From: Wyeomyia smithii
Taxonomy: Eukaryota > Arthropoda > Insecta > Diptera > Culicidae
DNA length: 64,000 nucleotides
Direction: 5' to 3'
Assembly: GCF_029784165.1 (NCBI RefSeq)
Contig: NC_073695.1
Coordinates: 104,712,255-104,776,254 of the forward strand
Shown here piece by piece: positions 1 to 12,212 of the stretch. Below the pieces are notes generated by a model, which worked only from the letters and a program-made list of their open reading frames with translations, did no database searches and had not been told where the DNA came from. The translations under genes and the position numbers were made by a program. The first letter of the stretch is position 1, and the number at the start of each line of letters is the position of its first letter.

Positions 1-1883
1 TCTCCCTCGATGTAGTCCTTTTCTTCCTTTTCCTCGCGGTCAGCAACCGATCTGGACTCAGAGCGTGTCTTTTCGCGAACATTGTGCGATTTAGCTACGT
101 TTTGCGGTTTTCTGTGAACCTCGATAGCTACTTGCATTTTTTCTTGTTCGAAAACCGGTGGAGACTCCGACGACGTATCCTCCTTCTTGGGTGGACTGAT
201 TGTGTGCAAGCTGGACATCGATGTTTTGATGCTTCTGCTTTCATCTGACTCATCAAATTTTTCACTGCATAAAAGTGAGGAATGAATGGATCTTGTAGAA
301 GCACTTTTCCTGCTTGCAGAGCGTCGATTCGAGCGCTTTATCACTGATAATGGTTTTGGAATCGGTGGAACTTCATCATCGTTTGGCGCTTCCTCCCGAT
401 TAGCAGGCTCTGAAAGTCGCCTCGAGCGATAAGAACTCTTCAGCTGCTGGTATTCCGAGTGAGCTCTCTTCTGCAAACGAGGACTTTTCATTTGTTCACT
501 CCACAGACCTTCCAACTGTTCCTTCTGTTCTTCGCCATCGGGTGTGCTGGGTCGGGTAATATAGGGATCCTCAACTTTATCTGCTTCTTCTAGCTGTTTT
601 TGTTCACCATCCGTATTTCCATTATAGTTTACCGCTTGAGCTTGTTCATATTCACACAAGCTTTGTAGTAGATCCATCTCAATAGGCTCAATCTCATCTT
701 CTTCCGTTTCGGATTCATCTTTTTTGTCATGTTCAAAAGGAAGTTCCTGCGTAGCTTGTTCGGTTGTAGTTGACGACACTTCTGCCTCAGAAACGTCCGC
801 TTGTGAGCTGCTTTGTGTGACTGTTCTGTATTCCTGATCTGCCTCACACGAATCAGGCAATTCTTCTGTTTGCATTGTTTCTTGCATTGTCGATTCCGGT
901 TTTTCTTCTTCGGGCAGCAACAATAAGGACGGCTGGGAGACACTCATTTGCGTGACCGGATGCACTATTTGTTTAACACTGATGGTATTGCTCGAATTGT
1001 TGTTAATACTGTTATTGGATGGATAAACAATGTCTTGCACGGTGGAAGGGATGTTCTCGATGGCGGTTCTTGGCATGAGAGCTAACGGTGGTGTTGCTGT
1101 CTGAACGATAATCTGAGCTGGACGTTGTGAAATGCTTGCCGGTGATGGGAGTCGCTTGCGGCTAGCAGGACCGGTAATTATAATTTTACGTTTCAATGAC
1201 ACCGGCGACAGTGGTGGAGTACCCGGAATAATGCGGGGTTGTCCGGCTGGTGGTGCCGGTCCTAAATGGTTTTCCGCTGTTTTGTAGATAATCTTGTTGA
1301 TAATAACTTTACTCTGGTTCGGCGACAACACTGGGTTAAGGGGTGGAGCTATAGATGCTGGAGAAACAGGATGGACATGTTTAATTAACGTTGATGGTTG
1401 TGGAGATTGTGGTTGTTGTTGTTGCGGTTGTATTTGTATCGGCGCTTGCTGCAACTGTTGTTGCTGTTGTTGGGCTGAATGTTGATGCGATTGTGACTGC
1501 TGCAGAATGTGCTGTGGTTTCGAAATCGGTATCGGCATCTGTTCGTTCCCAGCTGTCACTTTGATTGTGGTTCCAAAGGGTAACACATGATGGCATACAT
1601 TTGCCGATCCTGCCGAAGAAGCCTGCGTTGCACTGTCGGCACTGTTTGGTTTTATCACGGAATTCGTATAGTTGACGTTGACAGGTGGTTTAGGTGCAAT
1701 GGGCTTTAAATATTTAATGGAAGAGGATAGCCGCTTCAATTCTGCAGCGCTGGAAATAGGCATCGCGTTCGGCTGTATCATTGTCATAGCGGAGGGTACC
1801 TGCTGCTGCGTTGTTATCATTTTCTGCTGCAGGGACATTATATTCGTGTTTCCTATTTGGAGTTTGAAACCAGGTGTTTGCAT
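1..1883 (-). CDS. Second coding exon of an unrecognised Q/S/P-rich, probably nuclear protein (partial)
   Basis: I see one frame open for 627 codons from an acceptor (CAG before ATGCAAACACC) at 1884-1886 down to the window edge, so the gene continues below position 1. Its start is in phase 0 with the exon at 14416-14889. Composition is low-complexity: a Q-rich stretch at about residues 281-320 of the joined protein, basic KRK and RKR clusters at about 388-401 that could be a nuclear localisation signal, a long acidic E/D-rich stretch, then an S/R/E-rich segment near the edge. No catalytic fold, zinc finger or membrane segment is visible. This resembles disordered regions of chromatin or transcription regulators, but that is inference from composition only. 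Coding status rests on the very long frame in AT-rich DNA and exact splice phasing; the family is unknown. Confidence 0.85.
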   Translation of the reverse strand, partial: MQTPGFKLQIGNTNIMSLQQKMITTQQQVPSAMTMIQPNAMPISSAAELKRLSSSIKYLKPIAPKPPVNVNYTNSVIKPNSADSATQASSAGSANVCHHVLPFGTTIKVTAGNEQMPIPISKPQHILQQSQSHQHSAQQQQQQLQQAPIQIQPQQQQPQSPQPSTLIKHVHPVSPASIAPPLNPVLSPNQSKVIINKIIYKTAENHLGPAPPAGQPRIIPGTPPLSPVSLKRKIIITGPASRKRLPSPASISQRPAQIIVQTATPPLALMPRTAIENIPSTVQDIVYPSNNSINNNSSNTISVKQIVHPVTQMSVSQPSLLLLPEEEKPESTMQETMQTEELPDSCEADQEYRTVTQSSSQADVSEAEVSSTTTEQATQELPFEHDKKDESETEEDEIEPIEMDLLQSLCEYEQAQAVNYNGNTDGEQKQLEEADKVEDPYITRPSTPDGEEQKEQLEGLWSEQMKSPRLQKRAHSEYQQLKSSYRSRRLSEPANREEAPNDDEVPPIPKPLSVIKRSNRRSASRKSASTRSIHSSLLCSEKFDESDESRSIKTSMSSLHTISPPKKEDTSSESPPVFEQEKMQVAIEVHRKPQNVAKSHNVREKTRSESRSVADREEKEEKDYIEG

Positions 1884-2984
1884 CTGAAAAATATAAATGT
1901 AATGTGTTACTAAGGAAAATAATCCGAACAGCTTGTACAGATTCAACGGTTGTCTTGTTGAATTCAACCAACATCGCCAATTACAATTCGCTGAAGAGTA
2001 ATAATATTCCACTGGTCAGTTCTATCATAAGGACTTGTTTTGCCAAGAGAGAAGAGTCTTATCGAAACCTCGTTCGTTCTGCCAATATAGCACAACAATT
2101 ACAATTCCCTGAAGATGGCTATTACACGTTTTCTATAATAAATATTAATTACTAGTTGAACGTTCCCTGCGATGCTCGGGATCAAAGGTTTTGAATTTAA
2201 GAATCATTTTTTATAATTCATTACTGCTTTAGCACAACTTACTTAAAAAATATTTCTCATCTTATACGTTCATCATCACTTTAAATACTTCAATATTTTG
2301 AGAACAAAACACACATAAACTGGAAGTCGCCATATCGGATTTCCAAACGACGTATGGAGTTCCACTTTCGGAATTTTTGAAATGGTTGGTCAAATACCAC
2401 TTTAGGTTATTTTTGTGAAGCCAGAAGCCGCCGTTTTGGAAAATGTTGTGTGGAGTCAGCCCAGTTTCGAATATACCTATACTGGGTGATATTCGGGCTA
2501 TTTGACAATCGTTTACAGTAAAACCTCTTTTAGGAAGTTAAAGTAAGTAAGAAGAATTGAGCTTGACCATTCATGCTTATTTCTCCTCTATAATGAAATC
2601 TAAAGAGTTGCTTGTGATTTTTTTCCAAGGAGCCAAGGAACACGTCTGAGAAGAAGTGAAGGTTTTCTGATAACTAACAATTGTGCTTTTTTCCACAAAA
2701 CTATGCAGAAAATAAAAAATGACTTTCAATGCTTAAGTCGCCTCTTAATCTATGTTCAAACCAATGAAATGAAACCTTTCCTCCAGATAAATGTTCCAAG
2801 ATCTAGTTTGGGTAAAGGTAAAAAAGTAAATCGAATCCCGTAATGTGTTACTATTCACAAATCTACGAATACATCAGAAATGTAAATTTTTTATGCTCGA
2901 CTCACACTGATTCAAAACATGGATTTCTCTGCAAAAAAAAATATTTGGAAATGTGGAAGAAAAAACGAACATTTGATTGAAAGA

Positions 2985-4135
2985 AAAATCACATGTCATC
3001 GTTTTGAATTCTGATTTAGATGCGATTTGAGCTTATGCTTAAAAAGTCAAAGTTTTGCATGTATTATATGTTTTTCAAAAAAATCAAAGAGAGTATTTTA
3101 AGGTGTTTCTTTGTATGCAGAAAATCATCTTCAAAAATGCTTCGAATATACGTAGTTTTTTGAGTAATATGTCAACTTTTAGCAATAAGATACGTGTTAT
3201 TTTTTCTCAAATGTCTTTCCTGAACATTAACTAACATTTTATTGGAAAACAATCACATATCATAGCTTTGAATTTTGATTTGCAGACAAATTGGGCCTAA
3301 ATATTCATGATTTTTTCACGTAGTTTTGTGATTATTATCTCAAGTTTTAGTAATCAAATACCTGTTATTTTTATTCGAATGTCTTTCTTGAACATAAAAG
3401 AACTTGATAATGAAAAAAAAAAATCACATGTCATCTCTTTGAGTTTCGATTCGGAGACGAATTGAGTATAAAAAGTCATAATTTTGCATGTCTTACGTAG
3501 TTTTGTGAATAATATTTCAAGTTTTAGTAATTAGCTATTGATTATTTTTCCTCAAATGTTTTTCCTGAACATTAACAAACATTTTGATGAAAAAAGTATC
3601 TCATGTCATCGCTTTGAATTTTGGTTGAGAGGAAAATTTAGCACAAAAAGTCACAATTTTGCATGTTCTACGTAGTTTTGTGAATAATATCTCAAGTTTT
3701 AGTAATCAGATACTAATTATTTTTCCTCGAATGTCTTTCCTGAACGTAACAAACATTTTAATGAAAAAAGAATCACAAGTCATCGCTTTAAATTTTGATT
3801 TAGAGGAAAATTCAGCTTGAAAAGTCATAATTTTGCATGTTTTATGTAGTTTTGTGAATAATATCTCAAATTGTAGTAATCAGATACTAATTATTTTTCC
3901 TCGAATGTCTTTCCTGAACATTAACAAACATTTTAATAAAAAAAGAATCACATGTCATCGCTTTGAATTTTGATTTAGAGGCAAATTCAGCTTGAAAAGT
4001 CATACTTTTGCATGTTTTACGTAGTTCTGTGAATAATACCTCAAATTGTAGTAATCAGATACAAATTATTTTTCTCCAAATGTCTTTCCTGAACATCAGC
4101 GAACATTTTCCGGTTAAAAAACCTTTATGTCACCG
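2985..4135. repeat. Tandem array of about 174-bp units
   Basis: Seven imperfect units follow one another. Each contains 'cacatgtcatcgctttgaa', then 'gtcataattttgcatg', then 'tacgtagttttgtgaata', then 'tctttcctgaacatta'. The phrase around 'catgtcatcg' recurs near 2991, 3254, 3424, 3601, 3776, 3950 and 4123, giving spacings of 170-177 bp except for a longer first unit with about 90 bp extra. The units are AT-rich and non-coding. This looks like a short satellite or the internal tandem block of a mobile element; I see no flanking inverted termini. Confidence 0.85.
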
Positions 4136-4945
4136 CTTATTTTTCTGATTTAGAATGATTTTAAATGATGATGATTACTGTACACCACAGAGGCAGAGGG
4201 AATAATATCAATAAGATCAAGCGTTACGGAATTCCATTTTTATATAGTAAGAAGAAGATCTTAATATTTTTGGCACCTAAACCAATTTTGAGATGAAGCT
4301 AAATTTTCGATTCCAGATTCTACCTGACTCATTGCTCAAAAGTTATTCCCGTTAGACCAGTGAATCCCAGCCTTTTTGGCTTCGCAGCCCCTGAAAAAAT
4401 ATCAAATGCAACTTTTGCAGTACGAGGCTGTGTTTGTTAGTCTGATATCGGCCTACACTGCCGTAATCTCGCAGACTGACGTAAGCGCCATTTTTTCAAA
4501 TATGGGGTTCTTATGCCAATTTGTTCGTTATTCGAAGAACCATCTTTTGGTATCTTTTTTTTTAGTTGTTACTTATTCGTACGTTGCATAGATTCAAGAA
4601 AACAAAATGACGTATGCACCATTTCAATACAAAAGTGACAAGTAACCTGTTCGTTTTTGGGCCGTATTGAAAAACTGATCAAATGGATGTACGTCATAAT
4701 GTTATATCACGGCAGTACAGGTCTTATTTGTTCAATGTCTTGGTTTCAATTGAAATATATCCGTGATAGATGCAAAACATATATAGAATCATAACTAATT
4801 TGTAAACGATGTATTAGAAAAATAACTCGTCTTTCTCAACTTCAACGGAAAAACTGCAATTTTTTCCCCGCAGCATTGAGACTCTGCTTAATATATGTGA
4901 AGTGCTCTCTTGTATTTGCCAACTGAAACACAGAATTTTTTAAAA

Positions 4946-5150
4946 AAGTAAAGCCTTGGTGCTACATTCCGATTCGAAACTTGACCTTCTGTTTATTTAT
5001 ACACAGACTTTGCAGCCGACTGTTTAGTGTACAGGACAATTGCGGGGCTAGCGCTACGATCCTACTGACACTAACAGTCTCTCCCGAGACGAGACTCGAA
5101 CCTATGACATCTGATTTGTTAGGCCAGCATCGTACCTCGAGACCATCTGG
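4946..5150 (-). repeat. tRNA-derived SINE, family 1, reverse copy
   Basis: Read on the minus strand it starts CAGATGGTCTCGAGGTACGA. It continues through a tRNA-like head with the conserved block 'gcctaacaa', a B-box-like 'ggttcgagtctc', a body with 'gtagcgctagccccgcaatt', and a tail 'ggaatgtagcaccaaggc'. It matches the copies at 5973, 47934 and 57891 unit for unit. The polymerase III promoter is internal, and there is no coding capacity. Confidence 0.85.
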
Positions 5151-5972
5151 GAGAGTTTCTATAAACAAAATCTCGTTTCGAGTGCAAAACAGAATTTAGC
5201 AACCTTGCAAGTTGAGTTTACTCATTTCATCTTTTTTCTTTTCCCCGCGGTAGGCAATCAATTTTCATCCCAAAAAACATATTTGAAAATATCTGAATTG
5301 GCGAAAATTGTATATCTTTACTTGCCAGTAAACATCGATTACAATCTAGCAGAGATAGATTGGACATGTCAAAAACGTTGTTTCTGAGATGTCCAATCCT
5401 AAGATTTTTTCCAATGCCGAGTTGAAAGATCTACTGCATGACGTTCACCTTGCAACAGACGACGAGGTCATCCTTTAATTCCGTATATGAAATCAACATA
5501 TGTCGTATCCGATGCAATCAATCGTGTATACAAATGACCATATTAGAAGTTAATGAACAAAGTTTCGTTCCTATATCTCTCTTTCTCTTTCTAAGAACTA
5601 ATCAAGAATACCAAGCAGTATCTACCAGCATAACGGCATGACAGATGGCTAAAGCGAAGATTTAATTCACCTAGCGGTGAAACGTATTTTTGTAATACCG
5701 TTACACTGCTGTTTAGTTTTTACCTAAAACTTATGAGTTGCTATATTTTAGGCATTTGAAGAAAAACTTAACAATTTAAAGCTTTTATAGATACTTCAAT
5801 AAATTAAACATTTTAATCGATGAAACATTGATTGAACTTTGAACACAATTTTGTAGTTTGAAAGCAAAACATCAATTCTACTCATAAGCAAACGTGATCG
5901 TAATTTTTTGCATTTTTTTGATAGATTTTATACCTTTTGTTTTGGTATAACAGCGGTAAAAATATTACTTCC

Positions 5973-6168
5973 CAGATGGTCTTCAAATACGATGCTGGCC
6001 TAACAAGCCAGTCGTCGTATGTTTGAGTCCCTGCTCGGGAGACTGTTAGTGTAGATCGTAGCGCTAGCCTCGCAATTGTCCTGTACACTAACACAGTTGC
6101 TGCGAAGTCTGTGTATAATAAACAGAAGGGCGAGTTTCGAAACGGAATGTAGCATCCAAGGCTTTTTT
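5973..6168 (+). repeat. tRNA-derived SINE, family 1, forward copy
   Basis: It has the same head 'cagatggtct', 'ggcctaacaagccagtcgtc', a body with 'cgtagcgctagcc', and a tail 'ggaatgtagcatccaaggct' running into a T-rich end. The B box reads 'gtttgagtccc', and a short internal deletion after 'gttagtgtag' distinguishes it from the 47934 copy. It lies about 820 bp from the inverted copy at 4946-5150, so the two could pair in the transcript of the host intron. Confidence 0.85.
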
Positions 6169-9018
6169 CTTTTTGGTAACAAATTTAATTTTAGAGAGAA
6201 GCCAGTATATTTGCAAACAGTAATTGATTTATCGCACATTTATTAAAAAAAATGAAGAAGTCGAAACAGACGTACCAAAAATGTTTTTGTTTTTTTTTTT
6301 TTTCAAATGCTCATTTGATTATTAGGTAACTGTTAAGAATATTACAAATTCATAGAACTTAATGTTCACGTGTTCACCAGTAGGTACTGAAAAATTACCG
6401 TGCAGGTATTTGATACACAAAGGGATTGCCAAGAAAAACTCCTTTGTGACATAGAGCCAAAAATTTATGAGAAACCGTGTTGCTTCTATAGAAAAATCAG
6501 CTCGTTATTCATACCAACAGCGATGCGGTTTTATCTTTCTGAACCGAACCGAAGGTTGCATAATAATTTTGCACACTAGTTGTTATTATTATCACTACTA
6601 ACACTGCATAGATAAAGCTAATTTAGCCACTAATTTAGGTTTTAATATGGTAACATCTCGATCCACCAGTAATCACGCACTGGGTAGGTAGAGGGTGCAA
6701 CATTTAACCGCGTATCGACTCTGGTGGGGAAATATTTTCAACAGTTAAACCATTACGCCGCAGCGAAAAGTAAAATAATCAATTCTCGAATCAAAACCTA
6801 ATGCAAAGTGGTTCGGTTCGAAGCACAGTGGCTGTAATTGCTGACTTGCACCGCTGGAGAACAGAAAAGCGAACAACGTCTTCCTCGCGATACACATGAA
6901 ATATCACGTTCCACAAAGTTTATGATAGTCGACCTTCACAAAATTCGCACCAAGCAAATATACGTACGCAACCAACATATGTCTATTATAGGAACAACGG
7001 CTTGCTACTGCCGCACCGGTGCTTTTAATCCTGCGTGTGGAATGGATTCCACCATGAGGGCCGGGCAATCTAAGAGTACTCGAGCCTATAAGCAGCCATG
7101 TTGTTCATAAAATAACCGGATAACCGGCTGTCTAAAAATGAAACACACATCAAAGACCACTAAACATCCGAATGGAACAACGTTTTGGTGAAGAACTTTC
7201 GAAAACAACAGCGTGTCCGCAACTGCGAGAGCCGACAAAAAAGGTGGCACACGCAGGCGACGTACCTGTGACGAAATCGCACTTTTTCACGTTGCTCATA
7301 CACTGTCAGGTTGCTTGCTATCTTCCGCTTACAGCTGCTTTGGTTCAATAGTCTACAATGCAACCTTCACCTTGATCGTAGTAAACTTATCACAATAGCC
7401 TGACAGGTTTTCGGCATTCCTGATCCTTGGCAATTAGCACTATTTATGTTACTAACACATGATCTCACTTTTACTAACCAGCAGATTATTGTGCATCCGA
7501 GCAGCGTTAGGGGGGATTGCGTTTCGCCTCGGTAGTATTCTGCAACTACGGCGAATGCTCGCCGTTTGACTCGCTTCTCGCGACTGCTAAATCTCTCACA
7601 TTCAGCTGAAATACATGTTTTACTCCAATACTACGGGGCCCACTTTAGCTCTATAGATATACACATGTAGGACGACGTGTACATGTGATCACAGCTAGCA
7701 GCACCACGCCGCCGTCGACGTTGTTCTCCCGTTGTGTGCTCACTAATGGAATAGAATTTATTCGCTGGTTCAGTTTACTTGCTAACCGTAGCTAACCCTT
7801 TTTGAAGTTTGGTATGCTGTCAAAACGTATTGTTGTTGATTGTTTCGCGATTGAGTCGGTAGTTGAGCGGAGGAACAAAGAAGTTTAGAATGTTCAATTT
7901 GAAGTCTAATTCTTGATTTTTTTCTAATTATTTTGGACCAGTCTGCACATCAATTACAGCGAAACAATAGGAAGGCACGTTTGAAATTATTAGTTTGTTT
8001 TCATCTTTGTATGAGCTTTTAGCCTTGTGAATCACTAAAAGTTGTCAAGCTACGTGATGTTTATTTCTTGATTGATGTTTTGAAATTTAGTCATTTTATC
8101 ACAGATATCTCATGTCCTGATAAAAGCTTCTTTCGCTTTGCTTTGCATCGTCCTCAAAGTTTGTTTCCCAATAGTAATAAAAAATTCAAGCTTATTTTTG
8201 AACAAATTTTAACACACCAGTGTTTGATCTTAGGCAACGTTTTGGTAGTTATCGAAGTGTATATGCATGACTTTGGGCATTTGCCCAAATTTCATTAAGA
8301 ATACATATTCAATTATGAAGTTACAACCATCCTCGGTACTTTTTTAAAATTTTATATCCTTGAGATTGATTCTACTAAAATTGGATTTGCCATGCTGCAT
8401 GACTCCATGCTAACTTGATATTTGTTTTAAAGTAGAAGAGAAACTAATAATGTAAACAACTGTTGCATTAGGTGTTAGGTTAAATTACGATAAAAGTAGT
8501 TAATTTATCACTCAATTTGCTGTTACCTCCATGGTATCGATATCAAAGTGACCATCGATTCATAAAACAAATTGTTGAACATAACAATGGAATGAAATAG
8601 GAACTCTTCTTTTATTATTTAGAACTCGCGATATCCCAATGTCTCTAGCAAAAACATGTACCTAGGTATATATCAATCATAGTAAAATGGTAGTTATCCA
8701 GTCCCTGATCAGAGTAGAACCAACGACAGTACTTTATTCTTCCATCTTCTCGGGTGTTGTTTTGCGCCGTTTTAAAAATTTTAACATCCAACTTATCTTG
8801 GACAATTTTCAGAATGGAATGTCGGTTGAATTAGATTTTCCTAGATACTAACATTCCACTATCGGGACATAATATTTCTATTTATTGAACACAGACTTCG
8901 AATCCTAACTTAACTGAACTGAACTGAAACTGATTACATTCCTGCCAAAGTGCAAAAATATTTCAACTAAAGCTTCTACTAGAAAACAAACAAAAAGCAT
9001 AGTTTGCATGTCGAACCA

Positions 9019-9498
9019 TTAGGCAAAGAAGACAGCGAGTGTTATACAGAGTGACAGGAATTGCTTGCCAGGAAAATAAGTGTTTATAAAAACATAACGA
9101 ATGAGTTTGAGTTTGACGACAGCACATTTCGGAGTTTCAAAGTCCCTGAAAGTTGCTTCTCCGTTATGGCTACTTGGGATTAATTTGCCATTTTCAGTGT
9201 ACAACAATTCATTTGCTACCGCTTTGTATGGGTCGATAACGGCGCTGGCCACGTCCTTACGATCGTTAGGATAAGAAAGGATGTTGTAAGGAAGGAGGTG
9301 TAACAGCCGTTGTTGTCGGAAACCGAGTTTACCTCTGCATCTCCACGACTGCGATGGAACGGAAAGGTTATATAACCGTGGTAAGCGACGAACAATGGTG
9401 CGCGCGAAGTAGTTATCTTCAATGCAGGCGAACGAGTTATCTCTAATGTTAAACACCGCGAATATATAATAGCGTCGCGCGCGTAAACCCTCCACCAC
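9019..9498 (-). other. 160-codon open frame without methionine, unassigned
   Basis: An open frame of 159 residues ends at a stop at 9019-9021. It has no ATG anywhere, and no family is recognisable. The segment is less AT-rich than its flanks. On the same strand it holds a TATATAA (9367-9373) followed about 25 bp later by 'gcagtcg', which looks promoter-like. It may be a fragment of a decayed mobile element or a chance frame. It sits inside an intron, in the same orientation as the host gene. No conserved motif supports calling it a gene. Confidence 0.25.
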
Positions 9499-9654
9499 CC
9501 GAAGTATTCAAATGTTTAAACATTTGTTTATGTCTAATCTCGAGTACTCTCGAGAAAGCAAACGCTCTTCGGAAGTTCATAAAAACATAAAGAATGATTG
9601 AAAATCAACAAAGGTTGTATTTTCTAATAACTTACATTTTGTTGTTAAAAAATT

Positions 9655-10145
9655 ACATGCTCAGCTCGAACCTCTCACCTTTTTCTTTTATAACTAGCCG
9701 TGGACGTTTCTTGAATGTTCGCAACTGGCACGCACCATTTGTTGTGGCATATTGTCCGAAATATTGAGCAAAAGTTTTTTGAAAGTTTCAATAGTGTTAC
9801 CTTTCGTGGTTCCAAGTTCAACTGAGCATGTATTTCAAAGCAAAGAAACCCAAAGGATTAAGATCCGGTGATGAGGCAGACCATTCTTGTGATGATAAGA
9901 AAGGACGCAAATTCTGGCGACACCACTCCTGTGTTGCTTTCAATTGCTGGGAAGGGGCAGAATTCCTTAGAAAATAGTAATTTCCATCTGGAATCAATAT
10001 CGGAGCATGAAATAATAAGTGGTTTTCAAAACATGCTCGACGTAATGATTAGTATTGAATTTTACCTCTGACTCGATAAAAGGTGGTGGAAGCTTGACAT
10101 TTTGCAAAATTTCGTTGTACAGTCGTCGTTCGATAACTGCAACAT
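9655..10145 (-). pseudogene. Decayed Tc1/mariner-superfamily transposase fragment
   Basis: Read on the minus strand in shifting frames, the order is VKFNTNHYVEHVLK, then TQEWCRQNL, then the catalytic-region signature SPDLNPLGFF around 9870, then a weakly conserved tail with LRTFKKRPR. This order is typical of the DDE/D transposase core, where the second aspartate is followed by SPDLNP. In-frame stops and frameshifts separate the blocks, so it cannot make protein. The amino-terminal DNA-binding half was not seen. It may belong to the DD37D (maT-like) branch, but that cannot be settled by eye. Confidence 0.75.
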
Positions 10146-10186
10146 GTTTACATTGCAGTTATCGAATGCCGTTCGATAACTGCAAC
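10123..10186. repeat. Hairpin-forming GATAACTGCAA repeat, left copy
   Basis: TTCGATAACTGCAA (10129-10142) is followed 10 bp later by its exact reverse complement (10153-10166), and a third copy lies at 10171-10186. A related hairpin with the same GATAACTGCAA core lies at 11356-11386. The pair may be the ends of one compound element of about 1.26 kb. A TA precedes CAGTCGTCG at 10121, as expected for a pogo- or mariner-type insertion. Confidence 0.55.
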
Positions 10187-10431
10187 ACTTGACACATGCC
10201 AAAATTTAGAGGGGGGTTCGTCACTACCATTTCTGTTTTCAATGATGTCGATGTTTTTTTTAATGAAAAAATACCAGAAACCCGGTATGGCAAAAATTAC
10301 CAGAAAACTAAAATAGACAAGCTATTCGATTAATCAATTTGATATTCATATTTCCGCATCCTAATTCATTGCGTTTTAGTAACTACTTTACGTAACCAAT
10401 ATGTAGGCGAAAACAAAATTCATCACTACAA

Positions 10432-10573
10432 TAGACCATTTTACGAGACGTTTCTGAACTCAATTCATGAATGAAATTTTGACAGAAAGCTCGGAACCGC
10501 TGACATAACGCAAGTAAAAGCAACATCAATGTCAGCAGGATCCGTGACACCTGTCAGTTCGTAAAATGGTCTA
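10432..10573. mobile_element. Short MITE with TAGACCATTTTACGA termini
   Basis: The left end TAGACCATTTTACGA is matched by the inverted right end TCGTAAAATGGTCTA, about 142 bp overall. TA at each border is consistent with a TA target duplication. There is no coding capacity. Confidence 0.7.
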
Positions 10574-10830
10574 TATAACGCTAGGTCACAAAGTATTGTT
10601 TGTGATCTACTATGCGCTGCCTCGCTGAGCAGTGAAAGCTAGCCAAACAATGCACAAAAGATTTTTTTTTCTCTTATAATATTTACGAAAAGTGAACTAC
10701 ATAACATGGTGATTTTGCTTCATTGATTAATAGTGGAGATCTATAATCTCCCATCTAGAATGAAGAGACAACATGTAAACGAAATCGAAAAAAATCGAAA
10801 GAAATGATAAAGAGTCCTTTTGAAATGTTT

Positions 10831-11252
10831 CTACCCGAGAAAAATAACATTAAAAAAAGCATAGAAGTTGCTGTAATTGTACATAGCTATACCATAATTT
10901 AACTATATTTTTCATTGTAAATACATCAATTTTACATTAAATATCATTTTCCAGAACAATAAAAACATCGTTTTTGCCATTTTTACCATGAAAAAAGGGG
11001 GTCGTTATGTATCTTAACAGCATTTTTTCAGGCATTTTTCCCATACATTTAGAACTCACTGACAATGTTTTTCATGGTAAAATTAGTGCCGGTGGTAGAT
11101 TCAACAACAAAAAACGTTGTTAAAACATGTTAATGACAACAATCGTTTGCAAGCTTACAGTAAAAATACCGTGTTTTTTACGGTTACAATAAAAAACATT
11201 GTCCGTTTACTGTTCTCACCGCAGAATACATCGTAAATTTTTTTTCGGGTAG
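10831..11252. mobile_element. MITE with CTACCCGA termini
   Basis: The left end CTACCCGAGAAAAATAAC and the right end TTTTTTTTCGGGTAG are inverted. The 422-bp interior is very AT-rich, with scattered 'tttttaccatgaaaa'-like half-palindromes. No clear target duplication is seen, so the superfamily is undecided. Confidence 0.55.
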
Positions 11253-11355
11253 AGATTCAACAATTTTCATTTTCGAATGCATTTAGAATCCCCCCGCGAG
11301 ATCTGCCACTTCAATGTCAAATATGACTTTGACATCAGATTTGACGGATTGCGGT

Positions 11356-11386
11356 CCGATAACTGCAAAGTTGTTGCAGTTATCGG
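11356..11386. repeat. Hairpin-forming GATAACTGCAA repeat, right copy
   Basis: CCGATAACTGCAA (11356-11368) and TTGCAGTTATCGG (11374-11386) form a perfect inverted repeat with a 5-bp loop. It is related to the hairpins at 10129-10186. Confidence 0.55.
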
Positions 11387-12212
11387 TCTTGCAGTTAAAA
11401 AGCGTAACATATTTTTCCATTGGCCGCTGCTTAAAAATTTGTAAGTCCCAAAGCATCGATTTTTTTTTTTCAAGAATAAATGATTCGTCTTGCTTCTGAA
11501 CAATAAATCCAATATATATATAGTCGATATAAGGCAACTTTTTTTGTTACGTTATATCGAGTTATTCCGAAGCACGAAAAAAAATATTTTTTCATTAATG
11601 CAAAATTCTTGATGGTTTCTCAAAGGTGCACAAAAACATAACCAGTACAAAAATAACAACAAAAAATGTCAATTTTACCCCATTTTACGGTACTTATTGG
11701 TTTAAAAAATACTAAAAACATTTATTCGAAACATTATACACCCCAAAAATATTTGTTGTACTTTAATTTTAAGATATTTAAAAAAGTTACGTGAAATCGA
11801 GGTTGCATTATGTCGTGGTATGACTGTATTATCTTTGGATCACAAATCAATCGATTTTTAAACCTTCCTCATCTTCGTGAAATCATTTCCCAGTTCAAAA
11901 TGGTCGTGAAAAAATTTCACGCAAAACGTCGCTTTTTCCGTTTTTACTTCAGTGATATGACATTCATGATAACCTAAATTTCACGGCAGATGTCACTTTG
12001 CGACGTTTTTTTCATTTACGTGAGTCTCGAAATAGGACTTTTTTTTTTCACTTTGAATTCACCGTGAAGTGACTCCTGTAATAATCACCAATATATAGAA
12101 GAATTAAAATAAAATGTAACGTTGTCGACACAGATGATTATTAGAACATGTTTAATCCGTTGCACTAAAATATGTACATAAAATGGAAACTAAAAAACAA
12201 GAAATCTAGATA

